Origin: Paenibacillus_Z sp042653205
GTDB taxonomy: Bacteria; Bacillota; Bacilli; Paenibacillales; Paenibacillaceae
Assembly: GCF_042653205.1 (NCBI RefSeq)
Contig: NZ_JBHSHY010000004.1
Coordinates: forward strand, 124,001-188,000
DNA: 64,000 bases
Direction of reading: 5' to 3'
Shown: positions 33,857 through 41,438 of the stretch, one piece after another
Layout of the letters: each line of letters begins with the position of its first letter
How positions within the stretch are numbered: position 1 is the first letter of the stretch
Position numbers and translations under genes: made by a program
Notes under the pieces: generated by a model
What the model was told of the DNA's origin: nothing
The model's input: only the letters and a program-made list of their open reading frames with translations
The model's database searches: none

Positions 33857-34783
33857 ATGCAATCCAAATCGGCAAGCAACGTAAAGATCATCGACGTGTC
33901 GCATCATCAGAGCGACCGCGGCGCGATCGATTGGGCCGCCGTCCGGGAGGACGGCGTCGCGGGGGCGTTCATCAAGGCGTCGGAGGGCGGTTCGGGCCGG
34001 GATAAGGCGTTCGCGGCCAACGCTGCGGGCGCGGCCGCGGCCGGTCTCAAGGTCGGCTTCTACCACTATGCCCACCCCGAGCTGAACGCGCCCAAGGCGG
34101 AAGCGGCCAACTTCGTGCGCGCGGTCGAAGGCCGGAAGGCCGACTTCCCGCATGTGCTCGACGTGGAAGGCGAGGCCAAGCAGATCGGGGCGGAGAAGCT
34201 GACCGCCTGGTGCGCCGAGTGGCTGCAGGAGGTCGAGCGGCTCGCCGGGCATCCGGTCATGATCTACACCGGCGCCAGCTTCGCGCGTTCGAATCTGGGC
34301 CAAGCGCTCGGCAAGTGGCCGTTATGGGTGGCCCATTACGACACGGACACCCCGATGGCGAACCCGACCTGGGCGCAGTGGGCCGTCTTTCAATATACGA
34401 GCGAAGGCGCCGTTAACGGAATCCGGGGCAATGTCGACGTCAACGCGATGGAGCAATCCTTCTTTGACGCCTATGGCGGCCGGCCGGACGGCCAGTCCGC
34501 CGACGAGGACGCGGTCAAGATCGTGGTCAACGACAAGCTCGCGGGCTACGGCCGCATCCTGGACGGGCACGCGTACGCGCCGCTGCAGCAGCTCGGCGAC
34601 GCGCTCGGCCTGCAGGTGGCCTGGAACGAGAAAGAGTCGGCCCCCTACGTGGACGGCCGAGCGGCCCGCCCGTTCCAGCTGATCGGCGGGAAGGCCTACA
34701 TCGCCGTCCGTTCGGCCGCGGAGCTGCTGGGCGGACAGGTGTCCTACGATGAGGCGGCGAAGAAGGTCCATTATTACAGGTAA
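33857..34783 (+). CDS. GH25 lysozyme with C-terminal copper-amine-oxidase-like stalk domain, no signal peptide
   Basis: 308 residues. The GH25 barrel (10-205) begins KIIDVSHHQSDRGAIDW and carries FIKASEGG, GFYHYAHPE, HVLDVEGEAK (catalytic Asp-x-Glu) and QWAVFQYTSEG. It cleaves the MurNAc-GlcNAc bond of peptidoglycan. The last 85 or so residues resemble the copper-amine-oxidase N-domain repeat common in Paenibacillaceae cell-wall proteins (YAPLQQLGDALGLQV, YIAVRSAAELLGGQVSYDEAAKKVHYY). No signal peptide. It lies 46 bases after the GH16 gene and completes the triad. GH25 is a frequent phage endolysin. Confidence 0.9.
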   Translation: MQSKSASNVKIIDVSHHQSDRGAIDWAAVREDGVAGAFIKASEGGSGRDKAFAANAAGAAAAGLKVGFYHYAHPELNAPKAEAANFVRAVEGRKADFPHVLDVEGEAKQIGAEKLTAWCAEWLQEVERLAGHPVMIYTGASFARSNLGQALGKWPLWVAHYDTDTPMANPTWAQWAVFQYTSEGAVNGIRGNVDVNAMEQSFFDAYGGRPDGQSADEDAVKIVVNDKLAGYGRILDGHAYAPLQQLGDALGLQVAWNEKESAPYVDGRAARPFQLIGGKAYIAVRSAAELLGGQVSYDEAAKKVHYYR

Positions 34784-34899
34784 AATCGATTACGGTCAGC
34801 GTCGTTGCCGCGGTCGCCAGCATCGTCGGCATTGGAATGAACCACAAGGCGCCGAAGAAGCCCGAGGCCGCACCGCATGAGGCGGAGCCGGCCAAGTAA
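34753..34899 (+). other. Short hydrophobic reading frame after the lysozyme, no standard start codon
   Basis: In the frame ending TAA at 34897-34899, the translation from about 34786 is SITVSVVAAVASIVGIG followed by a charged Lys/Pro/Glu/Ala tail. That looks like a one-span membrane peptide. The frame is open only from 34753 and contains no ATG/GTG/TTG before the hydrophobic part. It could be a decayed gene, a holin-like remnant, or a frameshifted extension of the lysozyme. Confidence 0.3.
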
Positions 34900-34979
34900 G
34901 CGGCCTTCGGCCTCTTGGGTTGCAAGCTTCACGCACGTTCATCAGTCATATGCGTATCGTTATATAAGCTTGAGTTAAA

Positions 34980-35558
34980 TTAACGCTCTAGAGCAGCCAT
35001 CCCTTTCGTCAGAAAAGGGATGGCTTTTTCAATGTAATCCTCCGCGGTAAGGGAGCTATTGACTTGCCAGTCCAAGCAGGCTCCGTATAATTCCCAACTG
35101 AGAATGAACGACCAGCTTTCGGCTGCTTCCTTTTCCGTTTCCGGGTATTGCTCCGCGATCAGGTGGCGAAATACGGTTTTCATTGCGCCTTTAATTTTAT
35201 CTTCAACCACCGGGCGAATGGATTCGTAGCTTTTTTTGCAGGTGATGCTTAGCTCCTTCTGAAACGTTGCGATCGCGAGGAACACCTTCGCGACCGAATC
35301 TTCATTCAACCGCGCATGGCACTGCAGGCTGCTTTGCACGTTTTGAAGGAGGTACTCGGTGAGGACCGCATCAAGTAAGTCGTGTTTATCCGCAAAATGC
35401 GCATAAAAAGTGGCGCGGTTCACCGTTGCGGCATCGGTGATATCTTTGATCGAGGTGCTTTTGAAATCATGGCTGCGCAGCAAAGTCTCGAAAGCATCGA
35501 CGATGAGCTTCCTCGTCCGCATCACCCTTGGGTCCGTCTTGACTTCAATCTCCATCAT
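34980..35558 (-). CDS. TetR-family transcriptional regulator
   Basis: 192-residue repressor. The N-terminal HTH is KLIVDAFETLLRSHDFKSTSIKDITDAATVNRATFYAHFADKHDLL, with a helical ligand domain after it. The second ATG (35558) is preferred: GGGAGG abuts the first ATG but lies six bases before this one. It is divergent from the DoxX gene and the perfect CAACA-TC-TGTTG palindrome at 35670-35681 is a likely operator. The ligand is unknown. Confidence 0.9.
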   Translation of the reverse strand: MMEIEVKTDPRVMRTRKLIVDAFETLLRSHDFKSTSIKDITDAATVNRATFYAHFADKHDLLDAVLTEYLLQNVQSSLQCHARLNEDSVAKVFLAIATFQKELSITCKKSYESIRPVVEDKIKGAMKTVFRHLIAEQYPETEKEAAESWSFILSWELYGACLDWQVNSSLTAEDYIEKAIPFLTKGMAALER

Positions 35559-35669
35559 ATTCATCCTCCCCGCGAATTGAACGACATCCCGCCTCTATCG
35601 TTGTGTAAGCTGCATATATCGAAAACTAACGGTTGTGACCGGCATGACGATCGAATAGACTCGATTATA

Positions 35670-35681
35670 CAACATCTGTTG
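35670..35681. promoter_or_regulatory. Palindrome between the TetR and DoxX genes
   Basis: CAACATCTGTTG, perfect apart from the two central bases, between divergent genes, as expected for a TetR operator. Confidence 0.5.
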
Positions 35682-35718
35682 CCTAAGCAAAAGGTGTAGT
35701 TCACTTTAAGGGGGAGAA

Positions 35719-36066
35719 ATGTTAGTGGATATATGGATTTGGATTTTGCAAGGGCTGTTGGCCGCGATGTTCGTCATGGGGGGATTAGGCAAAGTGTCGG
35801 GCGCGAAAGCTCAGAAGGATACGTTCGATCATCTGAGATTGCCGCAATGGTTCCGCTGGATAACGGGCCTCGTCGAACTCGCGGGCTCCGCGCTCTTGAT
35901 CGGCGGATACTGGAATACGGATATCACGATCGCCGGAGCGCTCGTCATCGGGGTGACCGCGATCGGCGGAACCGCCGCCCATTTGCGCGTGAAAGATGGA
36001 TTCAAGCAAACCTTTATGATCGTATTGTTGGGCATTATTGCATTCTTAATCGCGGGTTTGAGTTAA
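35719..36066 (+). CDS. DoxX-family membrane protein
   Basis: 115-residue protein with four hydrophobic helices (WILQGLLAAMFVMGGLGKV, WITGLVELAGSALLIGGYW, IAGALVIGVTAIGGTAAHL, FMIVLLGIIAFLIAGL). The GGLGK and TGLVELAG motifs are typical of DoxX/DoxD proteins. In other bacteria DoxX partners redox enzymes. Here it precedes an SDR by 90 bases and is divergent from TetR, so the three form a small regulon. Specific role unknown. Confidence 0.85.
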   Translation: MLVDIWIWILQGLLAAMFVMGGLGKVSGAKAQKDTFDHLRLPQWFRWITGLVELAGSALLIGGYWNTDITIAGALVIGVTAIGGTAAHLRVKDGFKQTFMIVLLGIIAFLIAGLS

Positions 36067-36156
36067 CCCCTTTTTTTCGAAACGAATGGATTGCATGATT
36101 CGGGATATCCTTAATACGATACCCGGATATTCCTAACGCCAAGGAGGTATTAAACG

Positions 36157-36921
36157 ATGGGAATCCTTGAGAATAAAGTCGTGCTGATCACAGGGACGGG
36201 AGGCGGTCTGGGACGCGTAGCGGCGCTTGCCTTCGCCCGTGAAGGGGCGAAAGTCGTGGGCAGCGATATTAACGCCGCCGCCAATGCCGAGACCGTCGAG
36301 CTTGTGCGTAAAGCCGGCGGCGAAATGACAGGCATCGCGCCGGTCGATCTCACCGACCACGAACAGGTTCGAGAATTGGTCGAGTCGGCCGTGAAGGCAT
36401 ATGATGGACTCGATGTCGTATACAATAACGCCGCTATTCAAAAATTCGGACCCATGCCCGATTTTTCAATCGAAGATTGGCGGACGACCATTGCGGGCGA
36501 ACTGGACATTCCCTTCTTCGTATCCAAGTATGCGTGGCCGCATTTGGTCCAAAGAGGAGGGGGCGTCATTCTTAACGTGGCATCCATTTCCGGCATGATC
36601 GCCGGCGAGACGCCTCCGATGGTCGGGCATGCCGCGTCGAAAGCCGGCGTCATCGCCATGACTAGACAGCTCGCTCTCGAAGGCGCGGGTCAAGGAATCC
36701 GCGCGGTGGCGATAAGTCCGGGCCCCTTTTTGACGCCGGCCAGCGACCGTGATCTAGGCGACAATCAGGCGGCTCGGGAGGCGATCACGAAGAAGACGCT
36801 CCTTAAGCGCTTCGGTCAACCCGAGGAGCTCGTGGAACTCGCCGTCTTTCTCGCCTCGGATCGCGCAGCTTATATTACGGGCGTCAATTACGCCGTTGAC
36901 GGCGGAGCGACCGCCTGGTAA
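36157..36921 (+). CDS. SDR-family protein lacking the catalytic Tyr
   Basis: 254-residue Rossmann protein. The cofactor motif is TGTGGGLG (residues 13-20), followed by NNAA, VASISG with Ser143, and a C-terminal Ile-Thr-Gly-x-Asn-x-x-Val-Asp-Gly-Gly typical of classical SDRs. The usual Tyr-x-x-x-Lys is His158-Ala-Ala-Ser-Lys162, and the region normally carrying the catalytic Asn reads AGELDIPF. Either His substitutes as acid/base or the protein is a non-classical or non-catalytic SDR. AAGGAGG precedes the ATG. It is probably co-transcribed with the DoxX gene. Confidence 0.85.
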   Translation: MGILENKVVLITGTGGGLGRVAALAFAREGAKVVGSDINAAANAETVELVRKAGGEMTGIAPVDLTDHEQVRELVESAVKAYDGLDVVYNNAAIQKFGPMPDFSIEDWRTTIAGELDIPFFVSKYAWPHLVQRGGGVILNVASISGMIAGETPPMVGHAASKAGVIAMTRQLALEGAGQGIRAVAISPGPFLTPASDRDLGDNQAAREAITKKTLLKRFGQPEELVELAVFLASDRAAYITGVNYAVDGGATAW

Positions 36922-36950
36922 AGCCGTTCCGAAGCGCGCGGCTTATACTT

Positions 36951-37012
36951 AAACACCTTCAACCGAAGCTCTCGCATGTCGTAACGGCGGAGACGAACTT
37001 GAAGGTGTTTTT
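36951..37012 (+). terminator. Terminator of the DoxX-SDR operon
   Basis: 12-bp stem AAACACCTTCAA / TTGAAGGTGTTT with a 36-base loop, followed by TTTT. The rest of 37013-37376 holds a second imperfect hairpin (37258-37289, GGCAGC/GCTGCC core) and no supported gene. Confidence 0.8.
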
Positions 37013-37376
37013 TATTTCGCGGTTTTGCTGGTCTTAAGTGCAGCCCAGGCGGGTTCATTGTCCGCCGTGCCACCGTGCAGGATGAAGGAACGGGGCTGAA
37101 TCTGCCGAATCTAATTACGAACGACTCATCTTGACAGGTAGCGGATTGCCGAGAGAAAAGGCTATGGCGGCCATGGTTGCGCAAGGCTTTGAAAGCACCT
37201 TCAGGAGCTCGAAAATGACATGGCGAGCTAGCAATAACGAGACTAGATCACTTAACGAAAACACGGCAGCGATCGGCTGCCTCTGTTTTACCGGGAAAGG
37301 CAATCTTGCAAACATGCGTCACATTCCCACCGCCTTGATTGTCATTACTAGTATCAAGCTTGAAAGAGGTGAGAAA

Positions 37377-37919
37377 TTGGACGTCAACGGCGGGAACGAA
37401 TGGATAGAGAACCTGATCGATCGGTATTACGATGCGATCTATAAGTACTGTTACCACATGCTTCGGCAGCGTCAGGATGCAGAGGATGCGTCACAGGAGA
37501 TTTTCGTAAAAACGCTGAAAAGCCGGAAGGTTCAACATCAGATCCAATCCGAAGCGGCCTGGATCTACCGAGTCGCGCATAACCATTGCTTGAATATCCT
37601 CAAGAAACGAAAATTGCTTCAACTATTGCCTTTCGTGCCGGGACGAAGCAGTGATTCCTATCAGGACGCAGCCTTGGCCCATGTGGAATCGTCATTCGAC
37701 ATAGACCGCATGCTGTCTTGGTTGTCCGCGGAGGAGCGTTCCATCATGGTGCTGCGGGTTATCGAGGGCCGGGCCTATGAAGAAATCGGAGCCATCATCA
37801 ATCATTCGGCTGCCGCCGCCAGGAAGAAATTCGAGCGAGCCAAACGAAAGCTTCAACAGTCGCTTCAATCTGGACAAGGAGGACACGAACATGAACAAAC
37901 GATCCATTCATACATATGA
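37377..37919 (+). CDS. ECF-type RNA polymerase sigma factor
   Basis: 180 residues. Region 2: DRYYDAIYKYCYHMLRQRQDAEDASQEIFVKTLKS (the DAEDASQEIF core). Region 4: LSAEERSIMVLRVIEGRAYEEIGAIINHSAAAARKKFERAKRKL. TTG 37377 is taken as start because GAAAGAGGTGAG lies just upstream; upstream in-frame sequence is unlike sigma factors. It overlaps the next gene by 29 bp, the usual arrangement of sigma factor and anti-sigma partner. Confidence 0.88.
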   Translation: MDVNGGNEWIENLIDRYYDAIYKYCYHMLRQRQDAEDASQEIFVKTLKSRKVQHQIQSEAAWIYRVAHNHCLNILKKRKLLQLLPFVPGRSSDSYQDAALAHVESSFDIDRMLSWLSAEERSIMVLRVIEGRAYEEIGAIINHSAAAARKKFERAKRKLQQSLQSGQGGHEHEQTIHSYI

Positions 37920-38820
37920 GCAGTTCGAGGAAGCATGGAAGAACGAGCCTATTCCCAGGCCCCGACTCAGGAAAGCAGCCTTATTGCCTACGAATTCCGA
38001 TGATCCGATATCGCGCAGGCTCATGCCTTTCACGGTTGCGGTCGTTTTACTTTGCCTAGCCGCCATCGCTGCCTCCGGGCCTCACGCGTATGCGGTCTTC
38101 TCCAGGCTCGTTCTTCATGATTCGAATCACAACGCCGTTTTGGAGTATAGGCAGTCCCCGAGCGAGCGCGCAGCGACCGATCGTCGGATTGAGGGCCTCC
38201 TCTCCCAGTACGCCAGCAAAATGTCGGAGGCGGAACAATCGTTAGCATTCGGAGAGGCTGCGGTGTTCTTCATTGCGGAGGCCTATCGAATAGATGGCCA
38301 TTACTTCCCGCTGCAGCAAGCTAAGTTATTCACGGGCATCGAGCAGATGAGGAGCGGGATTCCTGCGGCATTCATGGCTCCGGGCGAAATCATCCCGTCC
38401 TACAAGTTCTCCGAAGGAACCATCCGCTATAAGACCGTCCCTGTCGAGCAGGCGGAGTTGGAGCAATGGGACGCTGAAGCGCATGCTTCGGATCGTCCTT
38501 ACCTGATCAAGCCGCTCAAGCTGACCCATCAAGTCGAGCGGGTCGAATTCAGTTATGTGGATAAGAGCCATCCTAGTGTTCCGGCGATTAACGTCAATGT
38601 GACCGAATCCACCGGCTTTACAGGTACAAGCCATCTTGATGATCAGGCTGAGATCATCGATACTAACGGGCTGGACGTGATATACGAACCCCAGCAGCGC
38701 ACGCTGACTTTCGTCATTCAACGGGACGATACCATGCTGCAATATACCGTTCTAGGCAATGGCTTTACAACGAAAAAGGATCTTCTGCTCGCGGCTGACA
38801 GGTTAATCGATTCGCGTTAA
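37891..38820 (+). CDS. Membrane protein paired with the ECF sigma factor (candidate anti-sigma)
   Basis: 309 residues with a short cytosolic N-terminus (MNKRSIHTYEQFEEAWKNEP), one membrane helix at about 51-68 (FTVAVVLLCLAAIAASG) and an extracellular domain of about 240 residues with no family I recognise. AAGGAGG precedes ATG 37891. The overlap with the sigma gene and the topology suggest an anti-sigma factor. The cytosolic part is short and lacks a visible zinc HxxxCxxC motif, so the assignment rests on position. Confidence 0.65.
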   Translation: MNKRSIHTYEQFEEAWKNEPIPRPRLRKAALLPTNSDDPISRRLMPFTVAVVLLCLAAIAASGPHAYAVFSRLVLHDSNHNAVLEYRQSPSERAATDRRIEGLLSQYASKMSEAEQSLAFGEAAVFFIAEAYRIDGHYFPLQQAKLFTGIEQMRSGIPAAFMAPGEIIPSYKFSEGTIRYKTVPVEQAELEQWDAEAHASDRPYLIKPLKLTHQVERVEFSYVDKSHPSVPAINVNVTESTGFTGTSHLDDQAEIIDTNGLDVIYEPQQRTLTFVIQRDDTMLQYTVLGNGFTTKKDLLLAADRLIDSR

Positions 38821-38969
38821 GCACAACAACTCGCGCTCATGTCCGACAGCCATTAGCTATATAGATTCAGTATTCTAACGCCGGGCGGACCGGTGCTTCG
38901 GATGCGCCTCGATGCGGCGCGGACGCCAGGGGCGGACAAGAATTCAACGACGAACGGGAGTGAAGCGTG

Positions 38970-39608
38970 ATGAACCAGGCCAAGCTGACGGAATACCGCA
39001 TGCTGAACCGGCATGCCAAAAAAGGGCAAATCGTATTTGCGGGCTCTTCGCTCATGGAAGGCTTCCCGATTCATGAACTGCAGCTGACGCTGGATCTGGG
39101 TCTTGACCGCGTCATCTATAATCGCGGCATCGGCGGGACGACGACCGCGGACCTGCTGCAATCGATGGATGCCTGCATCTTGGACTTGGAGCCAAGCAAG
39201 CTCTTCATCAATATCGGCTCGAATGACATCGCGGCCGTGGGGATGGCGGGGGGCGGCAAAGCGGCGCTGCTTGCGAATTACGCGGCCATCATGGAGCAGA
39301 TCCAAGCGGGGCTGCCGCGGTGCGACGTATTCGTGATGGCCTACTATCCGGTCAATGCGCAAGCGGACTTCGGCCTCGCGCCGTCCGAGAAGGAAGCGCT
39401 GTTCGCCACCCGGACGAACGCCAACCTGCTGGAAGCAAGCGAAGCGATCGAACTTTTGGCCAAGCGGCATGGGTTTTCGTTTATTAACGTGAACGAAGGC
39501 TTAACGGACGGGGACGGGAATCTGAAGCCGGAATTCACCGTGGAAGGCATCCATCTGTGGCCGAACGCCTATTCGGTCATTCTGGGCAATTTGAAGAAGT
39601 ATTTGTAA
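38970..39608 (+). CDS. SGNH/GDSL-family hydrolase
   Basis: 212 residues. Block I is VFAGSSLMEGFP (nucleophile Ser), block II Gly in YNRGIGGTTTADLL, block III FINIGSNDIA (Asn) and block V GIHLWPNAYSVI (His, preceded by Glu-Gly in place of the usual Asp). It resembles PAF-acetylhydrolase-like esterases. There is no signal peptide. ATG 38970 fits GGGAGTG better than GTG 38967. The substrate is likely an acylated or acetylated sugar or lipid, not determinable here. Confidence 0.85.
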   Translation: MNQAKLTEYRMLNRHAKKGQIVFAGSSLMEGFPIHELQLTLDLGLDRVIYNRGIGGTTTADLLQSMDACILDLEPSKLFINIGSNDIAAVGMAGGGKAALLANYAAIMEQIQAGLPRCDVFVMAYYPVNAQADFGLAPSEKEALFATRTNANLLEASEAIELLAKRHGFSFINVNEGLTDGDGNLKPEFTVEGIHLWPNAYSVILGNLKKYL

Positions 39609-39685
39609 GCCGCAGGCTTAAGGCGTGGTCGTGCAGGCGCTGACGGCAAGACTTCGGGGCCGTGCGGGGAAAGGCGGATGCAAAC

Positions 39686-39719
39686 AAGGCAACCGGTCGG
39701 AATGGGCCGGTTGCCTTTT
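39686..39719. terminator. Terminator between the SGNH and ATP-grasp genes
   Basis: 11-bp stem AAGGCAACCGG / CCGGTTGCCTT followed by TTTT on the plus strand; it can also serve the converging minus-strand gene. Confidence 0.85.
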
Positions 39720-39745
39720 CATGTGCCGTCCGCCCGCTTGGAGCG

Positions 39746-40984
39746 TCAAGCTTGTCCTTTATCGAAATAGTAACGCTTGTAGTTGCGGACGTGACCATAG
39801 AAATAACGCGAGACGCTGAGGATCCGCTTGGCGTTCAGATCCTTGGCGTACCAGAGCGACCGGATCACTTTCTTGTCCCGGTACAGCCGATTGATCTCGG
39901 CGGACAGCGCCGGATCGGTGACGTAGCGGTCCAACACCTTCTTCGGCACGTTCGACCACAGCGCGGTGGCCCGCCCGTACACGCAGTCGGTCTCTTTGCC
40001 GTAGACGACCCGGTCGATCATCGCCTGGAGCATGTTTAATCCGGCCGCCCGGACGAACAAACTGCTGCGGCCCAGACGCGGGTTGATCTCGAACATCATG
40101 TACTTGCCCGTCCGGCTGTCGAACTTCATGTCGATGTTGGAGAAGCCGACGTACCCGATGTGCTCCAGGAAGGCTTTGATCTTCTCGTAAATGGCCATAT
40201 CGGAGCGGCTGATGATCGCCGCATAGTTGCCGAGCGTCTTCGGCGCGTATTCTTCGAGCACGGGCTGGCCGAGGCACATCATTTTGACGTTGCCGTTGTC
40301 GTCCGAATAGCTGTTAATGACGCGCATGGCACTGTCGCCGCCGGGAATAAACTCTTGAATGATCAATTTCCCTGTGTAATTGGAGGTGTTCATATTGCGG
40401 ACCATCGTTAAGTAGTCCTCGCGGTTGTTAAAGAAGTACACTTTCTTCTTGCCTTCGAAGTGGCAGTAGAGGTACTCGTACGCATTGCTGTTCTCCGGCT
40501 TGACGACGATCGGGAATTGAAAATCCATGCGGCTCAGGGCGTCTTCCCGCTCATGCGGCTCGCAGACGACCGTCTTCGGGTAGTCCAACCCGAATTTCTC
40601 GCACAGCTCGTAGAACTTGTCCTTCGTATCCAGCGTCTGGAGCAGCGCGCCGGAGATGAAATGATTGGCGATCAGGCCATTGAACCGGCTGTAGTGGCGG
40701 GACAGCATCCCGGCGTAATAATCCGAACACGGGATGACGACCAGCTTCCGGTTCGGGGCGGCATGCTTCTGCAGGATGGACAGCAGCGCGCCGGGGAAGA
40801 CGTCTTCCTGGTCGAAGCGATCGATCTGGATGAGGTCGAACAACGTGCTGTGCATGGTGGGAATCAGCAGACGCGTGCAGAGCAGCAGCGGCTTGATCCC
40901 GTACGTTTCATGGATCAGCCGGACGTTGCCGTACGCGTTCTCGTCGCTGCCGAGGATAATCGGCAAAAAGTCGGTAGTCTTCAT
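39746..40984 (-). CDS. ATP-grasp carboxylate-amine ligase (D-aspartate-ligase-like)
   Basis: 412 residues. The ATP-grasp core has FPIVVKPENSNAYEYL (ATP-binding Lys), KLIIQEFIPGGDSAMRV and the Mg-binding FEINPRLGRSS. The N-terminal preATP-grasp Rossmann part is PIILGSDENAYGNVRLIHETYG. The architecture matches D-aspartate ligase and other peptide-ligase-like ATP-grasp enzymes that join a carboxylate to an amine. ATG 40984 is taken because GAGGAG lies 8 bases upstream. It is a lone gene with no pathway partners adjacent, so the substrates (peptidoglycan side chain, peptide metabolite, capsule) are open. Confidence 0.82.
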   Translation of the reverse strand: MKTTDFLPIILGSDENAYGNVRLIHETYGIKPLLLCTRLLIPTMHSTLFDLIQIDRFDQEDVFPGALLSILQKHAAPNRKLVVIPCSDYYAGMLSRHYSRFNGLIANHFISGALLQTLDTKDKFYELCEKFGLDYPKTVVCEPHEREDALSRMDFQFPIVVKPENSNAYEYLYCHFEGKKKVYFFNNREDYLTMVRNMNTSNYTGKLIIQEFIPGGDSAMRVINSYSDDNGNVKMMCLGQPVLEEYAPKTLGNYAAIISRSDMAIYEKIKAFLEHIGYVGFSNIDMKFDSRTGKYMMFEINPRLGRSSLFVRAAGLNMLQAMIDRVVYGKETDCVYGRATALWSNVPKKVLDRYVTDPALSAEINRLYRDKKVIRSLWYAKDLNAKRILSVSRYFYGHVRNYKRYYFDKGQA

Positions 40985-41191
40985 AATTTCTCCTCGTGGA
41001 TGAATTCGCCGGACAAGCGAGCCCGGCGACAACTGGTAACAGTATACTCCTCCCTCGGTCAATCCTCAATAGAGGCGCCTGGGCTGCGGCATGATGCGGC
41101 TCCCGCCATTGCTTCGGCATGTCTGGCGAGGATGAAAAACGCTTCGTTCGATCATAATAACGGGGAAGCACGAAAGGATGAGACATTATAC

Positions 41192-41221
41192 TTGACTGTT
41201 CGTTCTTGAATAAGGTATGAT
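41192..41221 (+). promoter_or_regulatory. Promoter of the second SDR gene
   Basis: TTGACT (41192-41197), 18 bases, TATGAT (41216-41221), leaving a leader of about 210 nt with two palindromes. Confidence 0.65.
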
Positions 41222-41261
41222 GAATTCGTCAAGGCGATCGGTGTTCGCTCATTTGGGAATG

Positions 41262-41275
41262 ATTATTCTAATAAT
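41262..41275. promoter_or_regulatory. Palindrome 1 in the SDR leader
   Basis: ATTATT-CT-AATAAT. Confidence 0.5.
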
Positions 41276-41356
41276 GGAACGCAAGAAAATCAACGTTCCA
41301 AGCCGCGATTCGATGGATCGTGTTCATGCCAGAGGGGCTATTTTTTTACAACGTAA

Positions 41357-41372
41357 AAGAATAATTATTCTT
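41357..41372. promoter_or_regulatory. Perfect 16-bp palindrome 2 in the SDR leader
   Basis: AAGAATAA-TTATTCTT, sharing the AATAAT/ATTATT core with the palindrome 95 bases upstream; together they could form a looped or cooperative operator. Confidence 0.55.
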
Positions 41373-41438
41373 AAATGGCATATCCGACCGCCGACAGCCA
41401 CAACGAATAAATCATAAGCGAAAGAGGAGAGATCATCG

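Noticed and set aside
31151..34783. Prophage origin of the GH19-GH16-GH25 cluster
   Set aside because: No integrase, terminase, capsid, tail or att-like repeat nearby, and GH16 is not a usual phage enzyme; only a lysis-like function remains possible.
41217..41417. 66-codon frame in the leader of the second SDR gene
   Set aside because: Begins at the -10 box itself and lacks a ribosome site; better explained as leader DNA.
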